64,000 nucleotides of DNA from Corticium candelabrum (Eukaryota > Porifera > Homoscleromorpha > Homosclerophorida > Plakinidae): positions 2,343,710 to 2,407,709 of the forward strand of contig NC_085100.1 in NCBI RefSeq assembly GCF_963422355.1, written 5' to 3'. Under the pieces are notes generated by a model, which made no database searches, was not told the origin of the DNA, and saw only the letters and a list, made by a program, of their open reading frames with translations. Shown in pieces: positions 48,784-59,482 of the stretch. Position numbers and translations under genes: made by a program. The number at the start of each line of letters is the position of its first letter. Positions within the stretch are counted from its first letter, which is position 1.

Positions 48784-48818
<35 letters not shown>

Positions 48819-48819
48819 A

Positions 48820-48854
<35 letters not shown>

Positions 48855-51800
48855 GTGTGCGCGTGCATGCATGTGCATAAAGTTATGTATTTCATTATTT
48901 AGCTGGTGTCTGCAGCTTGTCTCTATCTGGCCTCAAAAATCGACGAGTCTCCAGTCAAAGTCCGGGATGTCGTCAACGTTTGTTACAGGTAAATTCGACA
49001 TTCCTTGTCAATGTTTGATTTCCAATCCTGTTCCATTTCAGATGTCTTCACAAAAATGAACCATCACTCGAAGTCGGCAGCTTATTCTGGAAGCTAAGAG
49101 ACAGTGTAGTCACGTGTGAATTTGTCATTCTAAGAACGCTGGCCTTTCAGGTCTCTGTAGACCACCCACACACAGTAAGTCATCAACAGCCAAACTGTTC
49201 TACTGTAGAAACGAAACCACCACACATGTACATCATCCTTCAACAGTTACACCCTCTGCACATGCATCTACTCTGGAAAACTATAAGCAACCGTGTTCAT
49301 TGGGTATGCTTATTTTCAAATTACATATCAGTAAACTAGGGAGGCTTTCGTGGCTTGGATAGAGTGGGTCGTGGTGCATCTTCTTGTTCTTTGATATCTG
49401 GTGACAGTTGACGTTCGCAACTAGCTCTCTGGTTCAGCACGTTCTCACTTTGTATGTGGGATGCAAACGCTAGCTGGGGATTACAGAGAGTTATCTACAA
49501 AAACTGTTACTTTGTCTCTGATTACATGTGCATAGCATCTAGTCCAACCAGTCCAGCCATGGCTGGACCACTTTTAGAAAAATACACTTTTGGCAAATGC
49601 TTACTAATTAGTGGCACGAACTTCCGTTTTAATGGTACTAGTAGAGCCAATTAAATTATTTATTTATTTTTATATATATTCATGGTGCTAACCCTACCTA
49701 ATAATGTGCACTACATTACCACACCCGTTAGGGTTGCGTTAGGAACTAGCCTCACCCCAGACGCAGTGTGGATTGCAGTCCCGGATGCGCTTCCAGCACT
49801 GATGGAAGCGCATCCGGGACTGCAATCCACACTGCGTCTGGGGCGAGGCTAGTTAGGCTCTGGGCCAGACTGGTTGTCATTTGCTTTCTACGATCCTGGA
49901 TTAGGATGTCAGATGGCAGATTTGGCGGGGACAAGATATGGGGGGAGTGAGGGTGTGTACATGACTAATAAGGTCACGTGAATGCTACGTGACTGCCAAA
50001 CAAGGTAAGGAGGTCTGATATGTATCAATACACTAGATTAGTATTGGAGGGATGCATCTTACAATACATTAGGCTATTGTATCCCTCTCACAATATACTA
50101 GACTATTGTATTGGAGGAATGCATCTCACAATACCCTAGACTATTGTATTGGAGGGATGCATCTCACAGTACATTAGACCATTGTATTGCAGGGATGCAT
50201 CTCACAATACACTAGACTATTGTATTGGAGGGATGCATCTCACAATACACTAGACTATTGTATTGGAGGGATGCATCTCACAATACACTAGACTATTGTA
50301 TCGGAGGGATGCATATCACAATACACTAGACTATTGTATTGGGAGGGATACATCTCACAGTACACTAAACTATTGTATTGGAGGGATGCATATGAATAAT
50401 TTGCATGTAATTTATACTTAGTGAAAACTGAGATGGAACTGCCAACTATGTCATTAAGTTGTCAGCCTCAGGTGTATGTATACCACATTATTACGTATAA
50501 AGACTGTTGCTTGTATTCTTCTAGTATCTGTTGCATTACCTGAAAGTGATGTCTGACTGGATTTCACCTGACGTGTGGAAGTCTGTACCCCTCACGTCAC
50601 TCTGCTGGTCTCTTCTCAATGACAGTTGCCACACTGATCTTTGTCTGCACTTCTCTGGCGAGCAAGTGGCCGTGGCGTTACTCTATATGGCTCTGCAATC
50701 ATTCCAGATAGATGTGCCCAGTCAATCAACCAATAAGAAATGGTGGAAGGTAATATTTTTGTATGATCACATTTGCTGTATACGTATTGTTTGAAATACA
50801 CTCAATCTCCCCTTATTCGGGCACGTCCGTCTACCGGACACCTAATCACGTCACTTGTTTCTAGTGTGGACCACGTGGCCTATAGAGGGAGTCCCTGCAG
50901 CAAATGTTGAGCATCCCAAGATTTAGTTATAGTGACTGTTTCCAGTGACATAGAGTGAACAATTAGTATACATGTATGACATTCAGCAGTGCATGCTTTG
51001 AAATATGGATCAAGATATAGAGGTAAGGGTACACTAAATAACGTTTGCTTTGAGAACTATGGAGTCTTCCAAGAACTGGAAGATTCCGAGTCACAGACAA
51101 TGCCCGGTCCCAAGCAGCCGGATAAGGGGAGTTTCAGTGTAAAAGATTTGTGAATCCAAATGTCTGATACAGCAGATTAGGCCACACCGTTTTTTCTATG
51201 TTTCTCATCACCAGCGTGCATAAATTTCACTCTGACTGGATGAATAAAAACATCAAGCGACTTGATTAAAAACAATTTTAGTTAGAATAGTAGTGCTATG
51301 AAATAGCTAGCAATGATGGTAGGTGGCACTAATTCTGAAAGAAAAACGGCTGTGAAGCTCTCTAATGATTGACTTGCATGCCTAGATTCTCATATTCACA
51401 CCCCAAGGCAGGTGCACATACCAGAGAACAGGTGCAATAGGAAATTAGCAGGTTGCTGCATTTGCAGTGTCAGAGAATGTTTGACTGCATGTTGGTAATG
51501 TACATTATTAGATGAATTCATACTGGGGCCACTTATGACCTGCCTACCTTGTTTCTTCCCACTTTTCTTTTTTTACGTTTTTTCCAAGTCTTTGCAATAG
51601 GGTGACGAGAAACATAGAAAAAAACAAATGGCCTTATTGATTTTACTATGCTACAGTATAATAAGTACAGTATAACTTGGCTTTGTTAGAGTCAAAAAAT
51701 AAGGAGTTTGTTCGAACTGTAAGAGCAATGGCAAGAAAATTGCTAGCATTTCTAAACTTGATTAATTAAGCTGTACCAAGTCACGATGACTCGGGTCCTT

Positions 51801-53380
51801 TGCCAGTATGGCTCATTTTGGTTTTGCCACGAGGATAAAGGTGATAAAGCCTGTTGTATTGTATGTTACAATGGGTGATCTCTGTTGACAGCAGCCGAGC
51901 TTTGAGTTAATATCTACAGTTGGATGTCGGTTATACGAACGTGTTAGTTAATTGAATACCACGGAGTGCCTCAGGCGCCCTCTAGACGAACGCATTGTAA
52001 CCATTATGCGCATGCGCAACAAGGTGTAATGTCAAGCTAGTAACATTATATGTTAAGTCCACAACAATGTAATTCTTTGTTTCTCATCAACCACCAGCAT
52101 GCCCTGCCGGCACCGCACCAATTTTGCCATTACGCCATGGTCCACGGAAATGGTTCTGGTGGATGTTGCTGTCATGACTTTGTCCAAACATTGTTCAGGT
52201 GGATGATTTTGAACATGTTGGACGAGACAGTGACAGTTCGGGAGTACTTTCAGATTAGCACCATGCCCAGACTAGTGGAGCCTGGCAGTAGTTGCAATCG
52301 ATCTTTGCAATAGAAGGACAACTGCATGCATATGTCAGACAGCTGGACTGTAATGTCATAATGGAAAACCTTTACTATTCGTGTAAAACATTTGTGTGTG
52401 CTGTGGCTCAACAGAATCTCTGACTGTCTCCTGAATTCTACCCACGGTGCACTATTTGTATTTAATAGAGAAAGAACAGACGTGAGTATAGGAATCATCG
52501 TGCCTTCGTACTTAAAAATAGAATAATGGCTTAATGGTAATGGCCCACCTGCCCACCCGCATCAATTCGTAGGAATGAGGTGATGAGAAACAAACTTTGA
52601 AAGAATTACCTTGTTGTGGCCTAAACTGCTTTCTCATTATTACATTACAGAGTGCAGTCAAGTTTGGGTGTTTGTGCAATTGTTGTTATACACATGCAGT
52701 ACAGTACATGGGCAGCCTTGGAGGCTTGAGGACACCTAATGTCAGTTATGCAAAATATTCAGAGTTAGCCTCATCCCCCGGTGTTTGGTTCGCTCCTTCA
52801 TGCAGCGCTCGCGCATCACATGACTAGGTTGACGTCACAGCCTCATTTGTTGGAGCGAGGAGAACTGGTCTGTCCGTCTGTCTGTCTGTTTCTTTGTCTG
52901 TCTGTCCGCCTGTTTGTTTGTCTGTCTGTCTGTCCGTCTTCTGTCTGTCTGTCTGTCTGTGTGTCTGTTGGTCTAATAACCTCTCTTACAGTGCCTCAAC
53001 TGTGCTTAATTAATGTGTTTGATCATTTCAACTGTTAACGCTCAGTTCTAGAGTAGGCCTTCTCTAGAGTAGCATCTGTCGTTCACATTGGTAGACTCAA
53101 CAACCCAAACATCACATGCAATACTATTGGACACCGAGACTATTTTGTTCATGTAGCCCAGGTAGTACGCTTGATTGGCCACGTGATTTTATTAGAGACC
53201 CATGCTCGTATTAACATAATTTTGTATAAATGTTATTGACTCTCATCTTGTGTTCTCAAGGTGTTGTGCAGTTCGTGTGACATGAAGTCCATTGAAGTTG
53301 TATGTACTGAAATGTTAGATCTCTACAATCTTGACACTGCTTTAGAGAGAGCAACAACTTCCAGAACTAGAAGTGCGTAG
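45471..53380 (+). CDS. CCNQ: Cyclin Q (FAM58/cyclin M), CDK10 partner
   Basis: Six plus-strand exons join in phase: 45471-45525, 45581-45681, 48903-48988, 49042-49174, 50525-50749, 53261-53380; 239 residues against about 248 in human. The order of segments follows cyclin Q throughout: [20 protein letters not shown] and TTLYHRF (start of the cyclin box), [39 protein letters not shown] then [35 protein letters not shown] and the C-terminal helix [13 protein letters not shown]. The family activates CDK10 and is linked to ETS2 turnover and ciliogenesis. The second intron (3.2 kb) is swollen by microsatellites, a non-LTR tail and a gypsy element; the fourth has a 38-base minisatellite. The stop codon lies 108 bases from that of the convergent convertase gene. 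Confidence 0.95.
45710..45812. repeat. (GT)n microsatellite followed by (TCTG)n
   Basis: About 85 bases of GT grading into TCTG units, starting 29 bases after the donor of cyclin Q exon 2 and ending where the non-LTR tail begins. Confidence 0.9.
45813..46214 (+). mobile_element. 5'-truncated non-LTR tail, interrupted by a gypsy element
   Basis: An open plus-strand frame begins right after a TCTG array and includes [18 protein letters not shown] and [18 protein letters not shown], the same C-terminus as at 2379 and 26290. It is broken by the LTR element at 46215 and its 3' tail appears to resume at 48634, ending AGAGAATAAAACAA at about 48774 against another TCTG array. This copy's frame is intact for about 130 codons, so it is the best-preserved tail of the family here. 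Confidence 0.75.
46215..48633 (-). mobile_element. Ty3/gypsy LTR retrotransposon, internally deleted
   Basis: Two direct 124-base LTRs (46215-46338 and 48510-48633) begin TGTAGGGTGC and end CTCTACA on the plus strand. They differ at 5 positions (about 96% identical), indicating a fairly recent insertion. ATAT flanks both sides (46211-46214, 48634-48637) as a target duplication of at least 4 bases. The internal region is only 2171 bases and encodes one long minus-strand frame. Confidence 0.93.
46466..48469 (-). CDS. Gag-integrase fusion ORF of the gypsy element
   Basis: From the ATG at 48469 ([10 protein letters not shown]) one frame of about 667 codons runs to 46466. Residues to about 177 are Gag-like ([29 protein letters not shown]). 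From about residue 183 ([14 protein letters not shown]) it is integrase: HHCC zinc finger (H...[22 protein letters not shown]), the catalytic triad Asp in SIDLFGPLP, Asp in LSDRGSQF and Glu in NGQVERLN with 35 residues between the last two, then a C-terminal domain with GPYRILRQL. Protease, reverse transcriptase and RNase H, which should lie between Gag and integrase, are absent and the join near 47920 keeps the frame. The element cannot reverse-transcribe itself; any movement would depend on another copy. Confidence 0.9.
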   Translation of the reverse strand: MPRKDRKSRSIRLDVDDATSSSLASRSSHRHGSSDDSPHTSFRPHHSVQLDKYWGDDGEDLDSWLFHVRSVAELEGWTPALTLRHAAVALSCRARTEYRVFLSTADQEVTWEGFEQFLQDQFGPKNPVRYYTHKLMSIQQGSHETVSAYCLRFRRTLLQLQSCQDCALPDLTIVTWFQKGLIAIPSRDDIRQQQEADPLLRDVLDFLKHPECHSASPTVCEILRDTGKISVNNNTGLLMHEATVNGRHHNVPILPPASRSAVMTALHTLPMSGHLGYKKTYHRVRSQFYWKGISSDVKAFVRSCLACQQRKPPLPRHSSQLQLFSASRPFEVVSIDLFGPLPRSEKGNRYVVVMVDRFSRWVELAPIPDATASTVADVFVNCIILRHGCPVQLLSDRGSQFLSGMFHRLSERLGIQKIFTSAYHPQTNGQVERLNRYIAASLTTYINIHQTDWDDYLDAIAFAYRTSFIDSIGNTPFYLAHGRNPCLPTDVLASSQSDLDTDTYQYGLTLTQKISDAYQSAKAHQDSSDLAQKCVYDARHHSVHFDIGSLVFLHSPVHKPGVSPKLSNTYVGPYRILRQLSEVLYEISHIDTGKVTKAHVQRLQPVCLSMDNSSELQLPTSFSSYPVPIVSTDSDRETDVSHTPAVDRPHSVRTTAGIRPARYQDSD
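48778..48856. repeat. (TCTG)n / (GT)n compound microsatellite
   Basis: TCTG units, a GT run, then TCTG units again, ending 46 bases before cyclin Q exon 3. Confidence 0.9.
49745..49853. repeat. Near-perfect hairpin, arms of about 50 bases
   Basis: The sequence CTAGCCTC...CCCAGACGCAGTGTGGATTG...GCGCTTCCA is followed after a 7-base loop (GCACTGA) by its reverse complement ending GAGGCTAG, with essentially one unmatched position. It lies in cyclin Q intron 4. A similar hairpin with like ends is at 58930. Confidence 0.9.
50033..50392. repeat. 38-base minisatellite
   Basis: Nine to ten copies of a unit beginning ATTGTATTGGAGGGATGCAT and ending CACAATACACTAGACT with a few substitutions per copy, in cyclin Q intron 4. 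Confidence 0.95.
50799..51139. mobile_element. Pogo-like MITE with TA duplication
   Basis: The left end CACTCAATCTCCCCTTATTC and inverted right end CACTGAAACTCCCCTTATCC are flanked by TA (50797-50798, 51140-51141). The 341-base body is non-coding. It lies in the last cyclin Q intron. Confidence 0.8.
51180..51633. mobile_element. MITE with TTA duplication
   Basis: The ends GGCCACACCG...TTTTTTCTATGTTTCTCATC and their inverted counterpart at 51600-51633 (GGTGACGAGAAACATAGAAA...GGCC) are flanked by TTA (51177-51179, 51634-51636), like Harbinger-type elements. The body is non-coding and the element directly follows the pogo-like MITE. Confidence 0.75.
51917..52035. repeat. Fragment related to the 30073 MITE
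   Basis: CAGTTGGATGTCGGTTATAC followed by GGAGTGCCTCAGGCGCCCTC and GCAACAAGGTGTAATG parallels 30073-30185 with moderate divergence. TA precedes it. No right end was found. Confidence 0.6.
52868..52975. repeat. (CTGT)n tetranucleotide array
   Basis: About 108 bases of CTGT with TTTG/CCGC variants in the last cyclin Q intron. Confidence 0.9.
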
Positions 53381-53488
53381 CACATGTTTACAATTTGAGT
53401 CGTTTTACACTCAGCTTGCATCTCACTACAATATAAGGTAACGAACTAATCCTACCCATCAGCTATAGAACAGTAACCTATTGAAATA

Positions 53489-56244
53489 TTAATCAGACAT
53501 TAAAGTTTCCTCCTCAAATTGGAGTTGCGATGACTCAAACTGAAAGCGATCTTCCTTCTTGTTTGGGTCCATCGTTGACTCCGCTTCTCGGCGTTTACAC
53601 AAAACGACCGTGAGACAAACGATTAGTAGAGTAACAACAGTTGTAGCGATTGCGAGCAGGGCTATTGCTGCTGGGTGATGGACCGTCGGTTGAACCACTG
53701 CTGCTTCGGTTGGAGTCTGATTATCCAATGTGGGTAAACGTTTCCTGTTTCGTGGATGAATTGCCTGCAGACGAACGTACGTGTCCTTGTCTGCTCCAGC
53801 CATTGAAATCGTTGACTTGTTTGATTGGTTATCATCATTTTTCGATTGGTTTGACTGCATCACTGGTGGGTATTTGGTTCCATACAGGAGTAGTACCCAA
53901 TCGTTTAGCTTTGCGTCTGTTTGTGACTCATGTTTTTTGACTTCGAGCTTCCACGTGCCCATCGGGTTTTCTCCCCAGTAGTGGGTGGACATGAACGGCC
54001 AGTTGGAAAACCTGCCTCCTTCTGTATCTGCCGGCCGAGGATGTAGCAACTGGGAATGTGTTCCTTTTGGGGAGACGAGGTGAATAGAGAGGTCGCCCCG
54101 ATATGTACTCTGAAGGTCGATACGTGAAACAACATGCTCGAGGTATATAACATCATTGTTGCCATGGCAACAACCATCAGTTGTCATTGTTAACACGAGA
54201 CCATTCTCGGTTACATTTCTATTCATTAACACGAGTGACTACTGTACAATACAAGATACGAACAAATCTGTGTGGTTGACCTTGGGTGTGTGTAAGACCG
54301 AGCATAACAAATATGTTGGTCTGGAACCGATGTCCATTGTTTTGCCAGCTCGACTGCTTTCTGTGCATCCAGAATTCCGAATCCATATTTTGGGTTCACA
54401 TGGAAACCTGCACCATTCGTTACCCACAGAGAATCCGATTGATCGATGACCCTCGATGCTCGGACAATGACATGCTGTACATCTCGCCAGTTTAATCGAG
54501 GGCTACAGCAAGAGAACACAAGCTAGTATCTATGCTCTTCATGCTGACAAGCACGATCATACTTGACTTGCAGTGAAAGAGCAATGATGCCAGCTACAAG
54601 GGGCGCTGCAGCCGACGTGCCACCAAAGTCACTCGTACAGCTGCCATTCAGACTCGTAGTGATCTGAACACAAAACAAATGCAACTAAGCCGACACATCG
54701 ATTGGAAAGATTCGTGTCATACGACTCCTTTCGTTCCTCCATTGCTAAAGGCAGTTGTGAGTGTCGATGTACATTTCTCTGAGTACCATGCATGCTTGCC
54801 GAGATTGGTAGCCGCACTGACTGAGATGGTGTGGATACTACCAGCATAGTTGTCACAATTGCAGTCATCGTCGACATAACCACCATTGCCAGCAGCCCAT
54901 ACATATATGGATCCAAGTCCATATCGTCCCTTCTCAGAAAATTTTTTTGGCAAAAAAATGTGTGCCTTCTCCATTGATTATTACCTTTAGAATGCCATTT
55001 TCTATCCCCTTTCTTGTTGCCCATGTTGGTCCATCGACGGTCTTGCCGTCGTCGGCTGGACCCCAGCTGCTAGTGTAGATGTCAATGTATTGCGATCGAA
55101 AGCTGAGTGCCGCAGCCTCGTTTATACTAGCAAGGTGGCTTACATCGTGCTGTTCCAGCACTTGAATACCTACAATGTCAATGATCTCCACTAGTCCCGG
55201 TGTTTGCATGCTACAACGACGAGGCAATTAAAATACTCACCCCCTACACGTGCCTCGTACGCCACGCCCACGCCGCATCTGCTGTTCCTTCCGGCGCTTA
55301 TTTCGCCCGCACACGCAGTACCATGACTGAAACGCATAATTTCGATTTTTGCTATACATAGGAGATTGGAGAAGACACAAGCAATGACGTACTCGCTGGT
55401 GTAAGACTGAACGTCTAGCATGCTGTTTGTACTACTGGCAATCGGGTCCTAGAGAGACAGCATTTTGACGGTTTAATTAATTTATGCTCTACATGGTTGA
55501 AAATGATGGCTGACGGTCGTACGTAGTTTTTGAAAAGGTCAGGATGACTGTACTGAATGCCTGCAAAGAAAGTCGTGTTTACAACCGAGACTCTAGGATG
55601 CTACTTGCGCGCGCAAGTGCATGGTGTCGGTACCGTCATCCACAACTGACAGGACGACTCCCTTGCCGGTCACTCCTTGCTTCCAGACAGGAAGAACGTT
55701 GTGGTCCATTCCAGAGTTCTTTTTTGTTCAACACCAGTCTTAGATATTAGTTTACGAGTATTATGTTAGCGCTGTCTCTTACCAAGTACCACTCGTCTCC
55801 CCAGAGCGGGTCTGTCGGTGTTCTGAACTTTCGTTTTACGCGTGTCTTCACTCTCTGCTGCTCTGCCCATCGTACCTAAACGTATTTACGTATACTAGTC
55901 GTCGCATATTGTAGCTCGTATTGGAGCCATTGCATTACCTCACTATCCGCTTGCAATCTTGCTGTGTGATAGTGAGCATTCCCGGTTGACTGTTTCAGTA
56001 CGCTGGGATGGCGGAAATGGTATATATTATCCATCGACCCAACCTGCCGCAAAATACATTCAACGCCCTGGAGGGAACGAACGTTGCACCGTTTTCTTAC
56101 TCTTCCCAGGTTGTCGTGCCCGTGTCTTGCGGCGACCATGTTGGGGTTCACCCCCGGATGAGAAACTTCCACTGCCCAGTCGTTGGTGTACAGCGGTACC
56201 GCTGCTAAAATACCGGAGAACGAGAAAACTATTTGTAGGAACAT
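53489..56244 (-). CDS. PCSK7: Proprotein convertase, PC7-like type I membrane protease
   Basis: Twelve minus-strand exons join in phase: 56244-56101, 56043-55939, 55875-55783, 55718-55634, 55560-55523, 55448-55393, 55326-55241, 55169-54985, 54932-54723, 54663-54563, 54502-54299, 54218-53489; 678 residues. A signal peptide ([15 protein letters not shown]) is followed by a prodomain (NDWAVEV, HGHDNLG, YHFRH) ending at the likely self-cleavage site KTRVKR (Arg98). The subtilisin triad is complete: Asp141 (VVDDG), His175 (HGTACAGE), Ser351 (GGTSAAAP), with oxyanion Asn280 (AAGNGG). A P domain follows ([23 protein letters not shown]). There is no Cys-rich repeat region, and one membrane helix (about 619-643) precedes a 35-residue acidic tail, an architecture closest to PC7 or Kex2. 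It cleaves secretory precursors after paired basic residues. The paralogue call is inference. Several donors (GTACGA, GTACGT) are atypical but the phases fit. Confidence 0.92.
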
Positions 56245-59200
56245 TGTAGAGTCCTAACGAGTCGTCACGTGCACACACAATAGGTCTGGCTGCATGCACA
56301 AGTTGTGCGCAATTGTGAATCCTCTCGAAGTTTTCGATTACTGATGGAAAGCGAAGCTATGCGATGCCCTGTCACCAGCTAGATGTCGTAAGCTCGAAAG
56401 CCACAAGACGGATGATTAAACATATCAACAGCGTACGGTTCCGTTGCTCGCTGAGAAACCGGACGGATTTGCTATTATCACAAGCGCCCCCTATACATTT
56501 ATACTATACACTTCAAGAGCGGCAACTCACTGCTAACAGTCGAGTCGCAGAGCTCTAGCAACCTGTCTTCTGCGTTGGTCCGTCAGCAAAGCAATCGATC
56601 AATGGGTGAGGTCTCGGTTCTTGTAGAGCGCGGCCCCGTTCCTCAAACACCATCATATTCCGGACGCGAGTTCTCAGTTATCCGTTTTTGAACGCAGTCC
56701 CTACCACATCGTAAATGTAGGTATCCAAGTTGTAATTGAGCACACCAAGAGAGAGCATTGTACCTCTTCTCTGCTTAGAGTGAGATTGAAAACTGTGCGG
56801 AGCCTTGCATACCCCGTTCATCGGACAAACACATCGTTCACCGGACAGTAGCGTCTAAATTGCACACACGCATCCTTCAGCCTAGTTACTTATATATCGC
56901 TAATCAACAACTCTTTACCTACAAATCGTGTCGTTACCCTGCATGTCAGCCAAGATCTGTATGAGTTACAGTCGGCCAAACGCCCGTGGTAACGGCCCCA
57001 ATCGTCGGACACCCATTTTCTTGCCTTCCTACCTTCTCAGCAACAGCTCTATGTTTCAAATGACTGCAGTTGATTAAATTCAGCTATCTGAAACGCCGCA
57101 GAACGCAGACCGCTTGCCTAGAGTGCTTGATGGCAATTCTGAGTCATTTCTCCTACAACCACGCCCCCACTAGGATGTGTAAAAGATGTCGCTTGAACGA
57201 ACTAGCCGTTCAACAAAGAAGACGACAACCGAAACTGATGAGAGGGCAGGGTTGAAGTGCTAAAACGCTCTTTTACCCTTTGCAAAGAAAGTCGATCGCT
57301 GCCTAGCGCGCGTTGACAAGGACTTGACGTTATCTAATTCAACTTTACCTAGGAGAAGCAGGGGTGAAGGTTCTAGCTGCTCTGATAGTAAACAAAGTTC
57401 CTGCATTCGGTACAGCTGGTTGTACCAACGATGACGTGCTGCACTTCGTGGCGGTGCAAGGTCAGGCAAAGGTAGATATCAAACTGAGATCAGAACACCT
57501 GCACACGTCCTATCCAGAGCCAAGTAACAATTTAGGGGCCTTGAAAGGAAAGCACGGGCTGTTCCTGTGCGAGTTGGGAGAATGTGCTCACCGCTAAGCT
57601 CGAACATGGATGACGTGAATCGTCTGCTACATCCGTGTGCATCAAGCCTGTGCAGTTGTGCTGCAAGACACTCAGGAGTTCAAATTCTTACGTTGGAAAG
57701 ACTAGACAGTACCGGAGGGCTAGTAGATGCCAACAGAGTGAGCTTGTCAGCAGAGAAAATTCAGCAGTTTCCGCTAATAACCGTTGCTGAGTCAAATAAA
57801 GGTCAAATGAATGGGGGGCCGTACAATATTTCCTTCCAACTCTCTCATGACATTTTTACCTGCAGACTGCTGCTGCAATGAAAAAACGAGTGTCCGACGA
57901 AAGGGGCGTTACCTCGACTCAATGAGCGTGCGCTATCTCTCCTGGAGAGTACACGTAGCAAACGGAGACAGTGATAGTGTTGTTGTGTTAGCTAGTCACC
58001 TACAACCTATCTCAGGTGCGAAATTGCAGAATTGCCTTTGCGTTTTCATGGGAGAGGTCGTGTGCGGTGAATGATGGTGGTGTCCGATATCCGGGGTCGC
58101 AGAGAAGGATCACGTTTACCGTCCTAGCATAACCGTTTCAAGCCTTTGGAAGTCCCGCGTCTGGAATCACAGTCTTTACTAATCCTTCTTACTGTGGACT
58201 TTAACAAAGCTCAGTCTTACTTCGTTTACTTCTTGCACGGCTGTCCGATGATTGATGGTGTCCGATAACAGGGGCGTCGCTCTACTTCTACTGTTGGTTG
58301 AATGCAGCGCCTCTACAGGACGACTGGGCCAGTAGGAAGCAAATCTTCGATTATCTTGAAGTGATGGTGAATTGTCTTTACCTAGCACGGTCAATCAAAT
58401 TGCGGCAGCGTACGACAGGGTGACCAACATTACAATCGACTGGCACGTGAACTGATCGGTAAACCGATCCGGTTCAACACGTTACGACGCGCTTCACGTT
58501 TCAGACGACGTGAAGGTGATGACCTAGAATAGTTTTTTTTGAAAACCTTACAGAACCGGAGAACCACGTCTCTTACGTACGGCAACTTCGTGCATCAGCT
58601 TCTCACGAAGATGTCCATCAACAGACAGATCAGAACATCAACACTGGTTAGTGATACAACGGAAAGCATGCCAAGGGTGGTGATTGAGACAGTCAAATTT
58701 ATTGGCAAAATTTTTATTATAGATACGTAATTCTGAGAATTACGACATTCTCGCTCTGTTCAGTGATCCAGGTAGGCAATACGTGTACTGCATATTTTCA
58801 TTTATTCGCATAGTTCAGATCTAAACGATTTGTAACCACTGCAGATGTTCCCCATGCTCAAATTTTCATAAAATGGTCGAGGGAACAAAGGAATTCATTT
58901 CAGCTCTGGAACAATAATTAATTAAAGCCAAGCGTAGCCTCGACCTCCCAGACCCGTGTAGCGCCGATCCTCCATTAAAACGGCGCTACACGGGTCTGGG
59001 AGGCCGAGGCTAAAGCGGTAGAGGTGACCGTACAGAGTATCTGCAATGATAGGAATTCTCAACACTTTGAAAGACGCCAAAGACTACTCTACGGACACGT
59101 TTTACTTTCTATTTCGAGGGAAACATCTCTTGTATATGCATGGTGGAAGGTTTCACAGAGAGACACAGCATGTAGTTCATCAATCGGTGATTCAAGCCCA

Positions 59201-59482
59201 ACCCATACACATGGCAAACGATCAACAACCGACAGCAAAACTGTTACTATTCCAACTGACAATACCTTAACACATTAATTAATTAACACAACCACAAATC
59301 AATAGAAAACAAAATAAATAATAGTCACCATCCGCGTATATTTTGCATCTACTGTTAGCTATCAATAAGTTGTATTAAAACATACCTACAAGTATCATTG
59401 TTCTATATATATGTACAGTAGCACTATAGTGCTGTACAAGTATTACAAGTGTGGTCTGTCATCTTACCTACTAAATGGGTGT
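56245..59482. other. Intergenic region, no recognised gene
   Basis: This 3.2-kb region lies between the start of the convertase and the end of DIS3L. It is less AT-rich than its surroundings and has several open stretches on the plus strand (for example 57361-57597 and 57567-57881) without recognisable motifs or consistent splice sites. A sharp hairpin lies at 58930-59012. It could hide a decayed gene or element that I cannot identify. Confidence 0.4.
58930..59012. repeat. Near-perfect hairpin, arms of about 34 bases
   Basis: TAGCCTCGACCTCCCAGACC then CGTGTAGCGCCG is followed after a loop of about 14 bases by its reverse complement ending GAGGCCGAGGCTA, with about one mismatch. Its ends (TAGCCTCG...CCCAGAC) resemble those of the hairpin at 49745. 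Confidence 0.9.

Noticed and set aside
50033-50392. Regularly spaced repeats that could suggest a CRISPR array
   Set aside because: The whole 38-base unit is tandem with no unique spacers, in an intron of a eukaryotic gene.
55542-55750. Plus-strand frame overlapping convertase exons 4 and 5
   Set aside because: It is antisense to well-supported exons of the convertase.
57361-58074. Overlapping plus-strand open frames between the convertase and DIS3L
   Set aside because: No motifs, no consistent donors and acceptors, and no homology recognised.
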